64,000 nucleotides of DNA. Origin: Xenorhabdus stockiae. Its GTDB lineage: Bacteria > Pseudomonadota > Gammaproteobacteria > Enterobacterales > Enterobacteriaceae. The position numbers and the translations under genes are program-made. Below, in pieces: positions 52,802 to 59,502 of this stretch (positions within the stretch are counted from its first letter, which is position 1; every line of letters begins with the position of its first letter). The stretch is from NCBI RefSeq assembly GCF_002632825.1, contig NZ_NJAJ01000003.1, positions 119,855 through 183,854 on the forward strand, read 5' to 3'. The notes beneath the pieces were generated by a model. The model was not told where the DNA came from and made no database searches. It saw only the letters and a program-made list of their open reading frames with translations.

Positions 52802-52803
52802 AA

Positions 52804-53475
52804 CTACCTCGATAACCAATAATTGAGGGTAAATTCAATATCAGGATCAATGTCAGGCTGCTTTAATAGCCATGTAAAATAGCTGGGGTTAGTTTTTTTA
52901 ACCTCTTCAAATGTCATACCTTTGTGCTTGCCAAATCTGAACTTGTGCAGCAATGAGGGCTGGTGACTAATCTCCAGCATCTCTTCATCAGACCAACCTG
53001 ATTCATCCTTGATACGTTTAAATAGTGCGGCGGTGACTATGCAGTCATACAGTGCCCTGTGTGCATGTAACCCATCCGGTACAAAAACATCCAGTTTTAG
53101 TGCATACCGGAGATATTGGTTGCTGTGACTTTCCATGTTTGGCCACAAACGCTTGGCTAATTTCAATGTACAGATAAACGGTGCGTCCATCTCCGGCATC
53201 ATACGTGAATCGAAAGCAGCATTATGTGCAACCAGAAAGTCAGCCCCTTTGTATTTAGTAATAACATCATTAATTAGCGGAGAATTAGCGACCATTTCAT
53301 CCGTAATATGGTGAATAGCCATTGCCCCGACTGAGATGGGTTGTTGGGGATTGACGAAATGAGATTGTTTTTCCATGTAATTTATGATGTTACCTACAAT
53401 GTCAATGCTGGCTATCTCTACAATCCCGCTATCCATGTTGCAGGTTTCGGTGTCTACTACTCTGTAAATTGTCAA
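52804..53475 (-). CDS. ExoX-like 3'-5' exonuclease (DnaQ superfamily)
   Basis: DEDD exonuclease: VVDTETCNMDSGIVEIASIDI (Exo I), HNAAFDSRMM (Exo II) and HRALYDC (Exo III, His-Asp). The 223 residues align fully with E. coli ExoX (220), including the C-terminal FRFGKHKGMTFEEV. It probably supplies strand resection for Erf. Two bases separate it from erf. Confidence 0.9.
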   Translation of the reverse strand: MTIYRVVDTETCNMDSGIVEIASIDIVGNIINYMEKQSHFVNPQQPISVGAMAIHHITDEMVANSPLINDVITKYKGADFLVAHNAAFDSRMMPEMDAPFICTLKLAKRLWPNMESHSNQYLRYALKLDVFVPDGLHAHRALYDCIVTAALFKRIKDESGWSDEEMLEISHQPSLLHKFRFGKHKGMTFEEVKKTNPSYFTWLLKQPDIDPDIEFTLNYWLSR

Positions 53476-53477
53476 AA

Positions 53478-53813
53478 TTAATCTCCTGTCCAGATACCAC
53501 CATTATGGCGGCGAGGTGATTCACCCCGATAGTGATCGTGCTCTTTACTATTCTTTGACCAGTACTCTCGCCACCCTTGACGTATCTCTTCGTCACGCTG
53601 TTCTTGCATATGCTGGGGTAGGGGCGGGTTAAATGAAGATTTATAGTTAATATTGAAGAGTCGCTCTGCTAAGACACGCTCCTTAGCACTCATGATTGCG
53701 GGATGTGGTGTTTTATTACTGATTGCCGCGACCAGTTCATCCAGGTACTGCTCTTTCTCTTTCGGATCTTTTGGCACACAACTGCCGGGCGATCTGCGGG
53801 GATAAGTGTTCAT
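53478..53813 (-). CDS. Phage protein, unknown
   Basis: A 111-residue hydrophilic protein (MNTYPRRSPGSCVPKDPKEK), basic and Pro-rich, ending HNGGIWTGD. It overlaps the tiny upstream gene by four bases (ATGA) and lies two bases before the exonuclease gene, so it is translated as part of one tight operon. No domain recognised. Confidence 0.65.
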   Translation of the reverse strand: MNTYPRRSPGSCVPKDPKEKEQYLDELVAAISNKTPHPAIMSAKERVLAERLFNINYKSSFNPPLPQHMQEQRDEEIRQGWREYWSKNSKEHDHYRGESPRRHNGGIWTGD

Positions 53814-53980
53814 CTGAAATCCCCCCTAAATTCCATATCACTGGGTAGTACTCCTTCTCTGCCTAACACCTCCCTTTCATATTGCCGCCAGTTGTGTTCG
53901 GCGATTTGTTCTTCCGTGTATTGTCGCTGCTGAGATTTATTATTGGGATTGGTGTGAATGTTGTAATCGAAATTTCTCAT
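53810..53980 (-). CDS. Tiny phage protein (56 residues)
   Basis: MRNFDYNIHTNPNNKSQQRQ..., 56 residues, with AAGGAT upstream. Its stop overlaps the next start and its start overlaps the previous stop, each by four bases. This coupling supports it as a real gene. Highly polar; function unknown. Confidence 0.65.
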   Translation of the reverse strand: MRNFDYNIHTNPNNKSQQRQYTEEQIAEHNWRQYEREVLGREGVLPSDMEFRGDFR

Positions 53981-54156
53981 AATGGGATCCTTTCAAATTT
54001 GGCTGTTCGTTTTTTGCTCCGCGCCATCAACAATCTGAACTTAATTTCATTAACCAGATCATCAAGTTCTGATTCGGTTAATTCATTCTCTTGAGCAATT
54101 CGCGCTATTTGTTCCATGCCGTGGCGTTTTTTAACTGCAAATCTTGTAAGACGCAT
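53977..54156 (-). CDS. Tiny basic phage protein (59 residues)
   Basis: MRLTRFAVKKRHGMEQIARI..., 59 residues, with an acidic middle (ENELTESELDDLVNEI) and a basic end (RSKKRTAKFER). Start ATG 54156 has GGAGAAAT upstream. It overlaps the next gene by four bases. The helical pattern is compatible with nucleic-acid binding; no family recognised. Confidence 0.65.
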   Translation of the reverse strand: MRLTRFAVKKRHGMEQIARIAQENELTESELDDLVNEIKFRLLMARSKKRTAKFERIPL

Positions 54157-54390
54157 GTGTTATTTCTCCATTGTGATTAAACGGGAATAAATACAGTTAA
54201 TGAGATGAGAAAGAGAGTAATTCGGCGCTTCCATGTGCGCCTGTTCCTGATAGCTTGTGGTTTTGCGGGAGCGACCGCGCATCCATCGTGCATGTTATTA
54301 CGCATGTAAAAACCCCTCGTTAGTGAAAACGATTAATAAGATCCCTGGTGTTGGATTTATTTTTGAGGCTAGCGAATTAATTCAGGTAAT

Positions 54391-54414
54391 AAAAAGCCCC
54401 ACATTTGCGAGGCT
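54391..54414 (-). terminator. Intrinsic terminator inside the leftward operon
   Basis: On the minus strand AGCCTCGCA-AA-TGTGGGGCT (54414-54395) forms a 9-bp stem with G-T wobbles, followed by TTTTTATT. It follows the small membrane-protein gene by about 20 bases, so downstream early genes need antitermination or another promoter. Confidence 0.8.
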
Positions 54415-54434
54415 GGTAATTGGTGATTTTTTTA

Positions 54435-54644
54435 CTATATATAACTATGCGAAAATAAATATCCCAATGTTGATAGGGATAGCATTAATACAGCAGATAT
54501 TGATAATAATATTTTTCCGGTTTTTACTTTGAATAGCATAAATATAAAAAACAATCCCAGAAAGGCGAAAACATACCAACAACAAGAAATTATAATAATA
54601 CAAATCCATAGCATACAAAATAATACACTCGTTAATGATTCCAT
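54435..54644 (-). CDS. Small two-helix membrane protein
   Basis: The 69-residue frame from ATG 54644 has two hydrophobic segments (about 5-35 and 44-65) split by the basic loop FKVKTGK. GAGGG lies 8 bases upstream. An alternative overlapping frame from ATG 54648 has less regular composition. A terminator directly follows. It may be a superinfection-exclusion or lysogenic-conversion protein; this is a guess. Confidence 0.5.
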   Translation of the reverse strand: MESLTSVLFCMLWICIIIISCCWYVFAFLGLFFIFMLFKVKTGKILLSISAVLMLSLSTLGYLFSHSYI

Positions 54645-54752
54645 GCATAATCCCTCATGAATCCATTGTCGAATCCATGAATATATCAGAGTAACTCACT
54701 ACAGCCCACTCGGAAATGAGCTGGAGTTAGTCAACCAATATTTATCACTTAA

Positions 54753-55865
54753 TTACTTGATGAGATGCAAAATGGAGTTCTGCTCTTTTTTAGCAATAGG
54801 GGCATTGCTATTACCGTTAATAGCAGCCATAAAGAAACTATGCTCAAAGGTAAAAGCGCGCATTTCATCTAATGGTAAATGCAATTGATTAAGAATATCT
54901 ATGCGTTTTACTCCGCTATTGCGAAATGAGGTAAACACTTTATCTAGGATCATGGATTTTTCACGAACCTCCATTCCTTCTGGTTCGGTTGTTCTGAATC
55001 CCCGTCTGCTGAGTTCTATGCATAACTGGCGATGATGCCACTCTGTGGAAAGCCCAACATCAAATGTCCGCTTCACCAGTGCAGCAAGAGAAACTTTCCA
55101 ATGTCTTTTTAACTGAATCAAGTGATCTAGTGATGGCATTCTAGGCACCATAGCTAAAATACTACGTTCAGGCATCAAAAATGCTGATGCGAAGCGATCT
55201 GCATCCATTTCAGCTTCTCGACCGCTATTGCTTGCATGTTTATGGAGTACCAAGTGACCTAACTCATGAGCGGCATCAAATCGACTACGTTCTGGTGTCT
55301 TCATTGTGTTGAGTAGAACAAAAGGTTTCTCATCCATCCAGAAAGAAAAAGCATCAACCTCGAGGCAATTTTCTGCTAACGAAAAGACTTTAACGCCATT
55401 AGCCTCAAGTAAATGTACGACATTCGAAATAGATAATTCACCGATTCCCCAGTGCTCTCTTACTATGCGAGCAGCATCTTCTGGAGAGCAGGAATTATCA
55501 AAACTACAATCAGGAATATTAGGTGCTGGAAGTTTAAAACTTGATTCAATCCATGAAGATAATTCTTGGACTAATCTACCTGCACTTATGGCTGCATTGC
55601 GTTTTTGGGCGCTAAGTTTTGTCATTGCTCGAAAACTGACAGCTTTATCTTCTAAAGAAGGGATTTCTTCAGAGCTAAAAAACGCCAAAGGATATCTAAG
55701 AACTGAGGCTATTTTTGCCATGCTATCACTAGCTATGGGCTCAAATATGCCAGATTTCTCATAATTTGATATCGTTTTGCTTGTTAATCCCGCTTGCTCA
55801 GCCAAGGTTTTTTGTGTAAAACCTCTGCGCTCTCTTGCAAGACGTAAACGCTCTGCATTAAACAT
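54753..55865 (-). CDS. XRE-ImmA/IrrE family metallo-endopeptidase
   Basis: The N-terminal helix-turn-helix (LARERRGFTQKTLAEQAGLT, about 8-27) is fused to an ImmA/IrrE zinc protease: AAHELGHLVLH (HExxH, about 200-210) and EMDADRFASAFLMP (about 220-233). The 370 residues match COG2856-type proteins. ICEBs1 ImmA cleaves the ImmR repressor, so a repressor-cleaving role is possible. It lies 6 bases after its 237-residue partner gene. Confidence 0.85.
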   Translation of the reverse strand: MFNAERLRLARERRGFTQKTLAEQAGLTSKTISNYEKSGIFEPIASDSMAKIASVLRYPLAFFSSEEIPSLEDKAVSFRAMTKLSAQKRNAAISAGRLVQELSSWIESSFKLPAPNIPDCSFDNSCSPEDAARIVREHWGIGELSISNVVHLLEANGVKVFSLAENCLEVDAFSFWMDEKPFVLLNTMKTPERSRFDAAHELGHLVLHKHASNSGREAEMDADRFASAFLMPERSILAMVPRMPSLDHLIQLKRHWKVSLAALVKRTFDVGLSTEWHHRQLCIELSRRGFRTTEPEGMEVREKSMILDKVFTSFRNSGVKRIDILNQLHLPLDEMRAFTFEHSFFMAAINGNSNAPIAKKEQNSILHLIK

Positions 55866-55871
55866 GTATAT

Positions 55872-56585
55872 CTAGCCTGTTTTTAAAATATCAATCTCAA
55901 TTTCAGGAGTGAATTGAGGTTCGTCGCCCCGTTTAATGACAGGATCTGTTGGCGCAGTATCCAAAATTAATCGGGTAGAAAAACTATTAACTATGTTCTT
56001 GTGGTTATAAGTGATTGGACGAGAAAGCTCAGCCTTGATACCTAGCTGATGCTCGTCTATTTCGTAGAAGTTATAAAGTAGAAACCATAAATCCAGTCCT
56101 AACTGATTGGGTAAAAGAGGTTCATCATCAAGAGACTCGAATCCAAAATTCAATTGCTCATCTTCAAAATCTAAAATGCCTTGCCCAGGATTATTATTGC
56201 GAATGAGTCCCATTAATTCACATGTAAAATCTCCCTTTTTCATTCGTGACTCTGGGTAGCCATGAGCTAAACCAGTTTGATCACACCCACGGCAAATATA
56301 GATAGCCACGCTGTCACTAACGGTAAGCTCAACATTTCGGATAGAGCATTTTTTAAATCCCCTAAAGGAAAGTATTTCTCGTGCTCCACTAACTGCTTCG
56401 CCGTAGAAATATTGCCCACGAGAAGTAACTGGATGATTTTGGGTTGTTGAATTTCGTCCAGATAATCCTCTACGCAATATTGCATTTAGATCTTTCTGGG
56501 ATAATCCTAAGGTCGATAAATGAGTATCGACTATGTTGGGTTCGGTATGAATGATTGGTCTGGCTAAATTCTGTGTAGGGTGCAT
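55872..56585 (-). CDS. Partner of the ImmA-type protease, unknown
   Basis: I do not recognise this 237-residue protein. It is soluble, with a CRGC pair near residue 98 (YICRGCDQTGLAHGYPE) and an acidic middle (DFEDEQLNFGFESLDDEP). It reads MHPTQNLARPIIHTEPN at the start. The 6-base gap to the XRE-protease gene implies a two-gene unit: regulator/protease plus its substrate or effector. Confidence 0.65.
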   Translation of the reverse strand: MHPTQNLARPIIHTEPNIVDTHLSTLGLSQKDLNAILRRGLSGRNSTTQNHPVTSRGQYFYGEAVSGAREILSFRGFKKCSIRNVELTVSDSVAIYICRGCDQTGLAHGYPESRMKKGDFTCELMGLIRNNNPGQGILDFEDEQLNFGFESLDDEPLLPNQLGLDLWFLLYNFYEIDEHQLGIKAELSRPITYNHKNIVNSFSTRLILDTAPTDPVIKRGDEPQFTPEIEIDILKTG

Positions 56586-56673
56586 AGGTTATCCTTATAT
56601 TATTTTCTGTTTTTTATACCTCATTTGAGGTCAAAAAACAAGAAAATCACTATGCGTCACTCACTCTATTTGG

Positions 56674-56928
56674 CTATACCCTAGCCGTAATCCCGCCTGA
56701 CTCCAACCTACGGTGGGACTTGGTTTTGGCTGAAACTGATTTTCTATTTACTACGGTGATTAGGCTGCTGGGCGTGTTAGCAGTGCCAGGCTCTTGTTTG
56801 GTAGCACTAGGTTTCGACTCGTTATTATTCCAAAAATCTTTTTTTCGGTGCTTCCGAGCCTGATTAAGAGCATCATCAATGGCACTTTCCAGTTTATCGA
56901 AATTCCCGTACTTGTAATTTTCGTACAT
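56674..56928 (-). CDS. N-like antitermination protein (candidate)
   Basis: The 84-residue basic protein is the first gene of the leftward transcript, where lambda has N. An Arg/Lys-rich helix candidate, NQARKHRKKDF (22-32), could be the boxB-binding motif. VVNRKSVSAKTKSHRRLES (59-77) recalls the NusA-binding NRKPKSRVES stretch of lambda N. GGGAGAAG precedes ATG 56928. A boxA and GNRA-loop hairpin lie upstream in its own leader. N proteins diverge so much that identity must be tested. Confidence 0.6.
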   Translation of the reverse strand: MYENYKYGNFDKLESAIDDALNQARKHRKKDFWNNNESKPSATKQEPGTANTPSSLITVVNRKSVSAKTKSHRRLESGGITARV

Positions 56929-57402
56929 AAAACTTCTCCCGTTAATTGGCTTTGATGCTATGGCGATGATCACCACACCTCAAAGCCAACTGCACTTTGA
57001 ACCACACTCTCGCAGTGGTTGCGCTCATGCCCTTGAGTGCCTTCTTTCAGCCATAACCGATGCAAGACTGGCTTTCTTGCTGCTTATCGGAGCTATTTGT
57101 AATCTATGAACCTTGACCCGTCGCTACACAGGCTAACCATTTGGCTACTCAGGGATGCGTCACTACCGCATCATCAAAGCATTACGCTTGCGGTCTATCC
57201 GCTTTGCTAAACCATGATTGGTTCTCCTATTGTTGATAAATACACCTAACACTGTCCGCCGCTTGCCTGAGATGCCATATACCCCGTGAGGTCTGGAGAT
57301 GTCAGGGAACTGAGTTGCGCAGATCTCTCTGCTCAGCATTAGATGCAATTCCAAATTGTTAAAGAGCATACTGAGTTATCTTTCGGCTGTGTGCCTTTGA
57401 TG
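56929..57402 (-). ncRNA. Leftward early leader RNA with nutL-like site
   Basis: About 470 bases separate the predicted PL start from the N-like gene. In order on the minus strand: boxA TGCTCTTTAACAATTTGG (57368-57351); hairpin GCAGA-GAGA-TCTGC (57332-57319) with a GNRA loop; a mini-ORF ATG-GTT-TAG (57215-57207) with AGGAG 8 bases upstream; and CAAAGC...GCTTTG hairpins near 57180-57207. No longer gene is convincing. The layout recalls the long structured lambda N leader. Confidence 0.7.
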
Positions 57403-57408
57403 GAATGG

Positions 57409-57452
57409 ATTATTAACTAATGGTTAATTTTAGTCAATAACCATTGGTTAAT
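57409..57452 (-). promoter_or_regulatory. PL promoter with two repressor operators
   Basis: On the minus strand, -35 TTGACT (57437-57432) and -10 AATAAT (57414-57409) have a 17-bp spacer. Operator ATTAACTAATGGTTAAT (57412-57428) fills the spacer and -10; operator AATAACCATTGGTTAAT (57436-57452) covers the -35. Both are 17-bp near-palindromes, so repressor would block PL. Confidence 0.85.
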
Positions 57453-57456
57453 TAAA

Positions 57457-57506
57457 TTAAGATTAAATCTTAACTAATTGAATTTTAAGTTAATAAATTT
57501 ATTAAC
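57457..57506. repeat. Two perfect palindromes upstream of PL
   Basis: TTAAGATTAAATCTTAA (57457-57473, 17 bp) and GTTAATAAATTTATTAAC (57489-57506, 18 bp) are perfect palindromes. Their half-sites resemble but differ from the TTAACCA operators. They may be additional operators or binding sites for a second regulator. Confidence 0.6.
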
Positions 57507-57553
57507 TGGTGAGTGAATTGTGATTTACATCAAATAAATTAGAGGAGGGTAAT

Positions 57554-57578
57554 AGAAAAAGCCGCATGGTTAGCGGCT
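57554..57578 (-). terminator. Terminator of the repressor gene
   Basis: On the minus strand AGCCGC-TAACCAT-GCGGCT (57578-57560) is followed by TTTTCTATT. It stands 34 bases after the repressor stop and keeps its transcript out of the leftward early region. Confidence 0.88.
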
Positions 57579-57611
57579 ATATATATGAGAAACGGAAGTG
57601 ATTCTGAAGGG

Positions 57612-58352
57612 CTACCAAGCCATTACTGACCAGTGAATGACTCTACCTATGATTTTAACGTTTTGTATTTCTGTTATTTCGTCAGCAAACTCAGCAGAGT
57701 TGAAACTACGAACTATTAATTTTCCAGGCTGCCTATATAACAATTTGATGCGGAATAATTCATCTTGTTTGATGACATATATGCCTCCGTCAACAATGTT
57801 TTGATGTCCTCTATCAACAGTTACAGTTGAGCCATTTGGAATTACTGGCGACATACTGTCTCCATAAACAGAAAGTGCCATTACATTAGCTGGGTCAGCT
57901 CCGTATCGACGAAGCACAGAAAGTGAGAATCTTACCTTAAATCCATTGTGTTCTTCGTTAATGTGATATCCGTTTTCTGCCGCCTGCTCTATGCTTGTAA
58001 AGAATGGTATTGCAACCTCATCATCGGGAGCAGGTGATATGGAATCCCAAGACTGAATCTCTTCAGCTTCAACTTTTGATAAAGGTATTCCGTCTTGTTC
58101 TTTAGAACCTCTACCATATTCCAACCACTCAGGCCGGACTTCAAGCCATCTACTTAATGCCAAAATATTACTGGAGTCTGGAATTGATTCTGAATTTAAC
58201 CACTTCCAGACCGCAGGGCCGCTGACTTTTATTTTTTGTTCGGCGAGGGCGTCAGTAATTTTCCTGCCTAGCCCACGTCCGGCAAATCCAGCATCTAAAC
58301 ATGCCTCTTTTAGCCGTTTGGTGAACTCAACTTTATCAGTATTTTTAACCAT
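57612..58352 (-). CDS. cI: CI-type prophage repressor (XRE plus S24 peptidase)
   Basis: The 246-residue LexA-like repressor has an N-terminal helix-turn-helix (GLGRKITDALAEQKIKVSGPAVWKWL, about 27-52) and a C-terminal S24 self-cleavage domain: Ser in GDSMSPVIPNG (about 164-174) and Lys in FRIKLLYRQ (about 200-208). An Ala-Glu or Ala-Gly linker bond cleaved on SOS induction is expected. An operator-like palindrome overlaps its own start codon, suggesting autorepression. Confidence 0.93.
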   Translation of the reverse strand: MVKNTDKVEFTKRLKEACLDAGFAGRGLGRKITDALAEQKIKVSGPAVWKWLNSESIPDSSNILALSRWLEVRPEWLEYGRGSKEQDGIPLSKVEAEEIQSWDSISPAPDDEVAIPFFTSIEQAAENGYHINEEHNGFKVRFSLSVLRRYGADPANVMALSVYGDSMSPVIPNGSTVTVDRGHQNIVDGGIYVIKQDELFRIKLLYRQPGKLIVRSFNSAEFADEITEIQNVKIIGRVIHWSVMAW

Positions 58353-58417
58353 GAGTTAATTATCATCCAGACTTGACTAAACTGTCAGTTAGAATTTAGA
58401 ATTAACCAACAGTTAAT
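58344..58417. promoter_or_regulatory. OR/PR control region
   Basis: PR: TTGACT (58373-58378), 18-bp spacer, TAGAAT (58397-58402). Operator ATTAACCAACAGTTAAT (58401-58417) covers the -10 and start. A second palindrome TTTAACCATGAGTTAAT (58344-58360) covers the repressor start codon at 58352. A single half-site ATTAACCA lies near 58433 before cro. Confidence 0.8.
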
Positions 58418-58441
58418 TTACTTAATAATGATATTAACCAA

Positions 58442-58672
58442 ATGAACCCAGTTGAATTCGCAGTGAGTGCAGTCGGTGGGCAAACCGCTGCAGCCAAGAT
58501 CTGCGGGAAAAGCACCGTTGCAGTTTGGAAGTGGGTACAAAACGGCTGCTTACCCCGAACCGAGTACACAGGAAAAACCAGTTATTCAAAATTGCTTGCA
58601 GAACATTCTAACGGAAAGTTCACCGAAAAATGGTTACTACAGGCCGCAAACCCCGATAAGGGATTGATGTAA
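58442..58672 (+). CDS. cro: Cro-like (YdaS-type) repressor
   Basis: A 76-residue helix-turn-helix protein: FAVSAVGGQTAAAKICGKSTVAVWKWVQNG, the YdaS/Cro family arrangement. It is divergent from the repressor and is the first gene of PR, as cro is in lambda. It should bind the same 17-bp operators. Confidence 0.85.
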   Translation: MNPVEFAVSAVGGQTAAAKICGKSTVAVWKWVQNGCLPRTEYTGKTSYSKLLAEHSNGKFTEKWLLQAANPDKGLM

Positions 58673-58679
58673 CGGTCAT

Positions 58680-58810
58680 TGCTCTTTAACAATCTATCTT
58701 CACGACAAGCTATTGATGAACCCTAGCAAATCGAAATAGCGCCGAGTAAGAACTCAGGCAATCGGGGCGTAGATCCCGTAAAGGCTTATTCATCAAGAGG
58801 CTAAGTCGTG
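58680..58810 (+). ncRNA. nutR-like leader with boxA and long-range stem
   Basis: boxA TGCTCTTTAACAAT (58680-58693) begins 8 bases after cro. Then CACGAC (58701-58706) pairs with GTCGTG (58805-58810), AGC with GCT, and TTGATGAA (58713-58720) with TTCATCAA (58789-58796): 17 pairs enclosing 68 bases. Inside, GCCGAGT-AAGA-ACTC-A-GGC (58741-58759) is a further hairpin, a boxB candidate. Position between cro and cII equals lambda nutR. Bases 58811-58903 hold nothing else I can name. Confidence 0.75.
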
Positions 58811-58903
58811 TTAACCATTATTCATCTCAGAATAGTTGATATCGCTTTTCGTCATATAAAAACATAACTTGTTAACTAAATTTCACTTTAGGAAATATAA
58901 CAA

Positions 58904-59275
58904 ATGGAAATAGCAAAAACTGTCAAAAATACTCGTGATACGCGTAAAGCTCAGATGCTTGAGAGCTATTTTCACAAGAAAGTATTTGAATTTGGGAATA
59001 ATGAACTGGCAAGCGAAATGGGTATTCATCCATCCAAGTTAAGCAAGGATAAGAACCGGATCGCCAGATTAGCGAGTTTAATGATCGTGAATTTGGGATT
59101 ACCTGAATGGGCGTTTGAGATATTTGATGCAGATAGTAAACCTGTAGTGGTAATCGAAGGGATATATGCCGAGCGATTAATTCAGGCTTTGGAAAGCGAA
59201 GGTAAGGTCAAAAGAAAAACCTCGAAGGCGGCAACCAACGAGGCTTCAGAAATGCAAATTGAGATGTCGATTTAA
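58904..59275 (+). CDS. cII: CII-like transcription activator
   Basis: The 123-residue protein resembles lambda CII: TRKAQMLESYFHKKVFEFGNNELASEMGIHPSKLSKDKNR is the CII helix-turn-helix pattern (about 13-52), and the C-terminus EMQIEMSI resembles the EQIQMEF end of lambda CII. Position after cro and nutR agrees. AGGAAATATAACAA precedes the ATG. Confidence 0.82.
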   Translation: MEIAKTVKNTRDTRKAQMLESYFHKKVFEFGNNELASEMGIHPSKLSKDKNRIARLASLMIVNLGLPEWAFEIFDADSKPVVVIEGIYAERLIQALESEGKVKRKTSKAATNEASEMQIEMSI

Positions 59276-59334
59276 CGACAAGGGGAAGTATGCAGTGTTC
59301 CCCTCAGAACAACATTTCACGAGAGTAATTATAC

Positions 59335-59502
59335 ATGAAAACCAAATTTAATCACATAGCCGTGCATAAAAATAACATGCGCGATCGGGAGGCTCGTTCC
59401 GTTACCAAGGAAGGAGTTAAACATCTTCGTGCTCTTTTAGATGACGCGAAATTACGGAAAGAACTTCGGAAGGAGCTGATTGGAGATGATCGCCATGAGT
59501 AA
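59335..59502 (+). CDS. Small charged phage protein
   Basis: A 55-residue protein, MKTKFNHIAVHKNNMRDREA..., with GAGAG upstream. It ends in a charged helix (DDAKLRKELRKELIGDDRHE). Its last codons overlap the start of the O-like gene, so translation is probably coupled. Function unknown. Confidence 0.6.
   Translation: MKTKFNHIAVHKNNMRDREARSVTKEGVKHLRALLDDAKLRKELRKELIGDDRHE

Noticed and set aside
54205..54532. Plus-strand frames of 34 and 91 codons opposite the early operon
   Set aside because: Poor ribosome sites; the second overlaps a minus-strand terminator and membrane-protein gene that explain the region better.
57131..57150. tRNA-like D-arm segment (GTAGCCAAATGGTTAGCC on the minus strand)
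   Set aside because: No matching acceptor, anticodon or T-arm stems could be drawn around it.
57163..57369. A 68-codon frame in the leftward leader
   Set aside because: Its ATG lies within boxA, it has no ribosome site and it runs through the hairpins; the region reads better as leader RNA.
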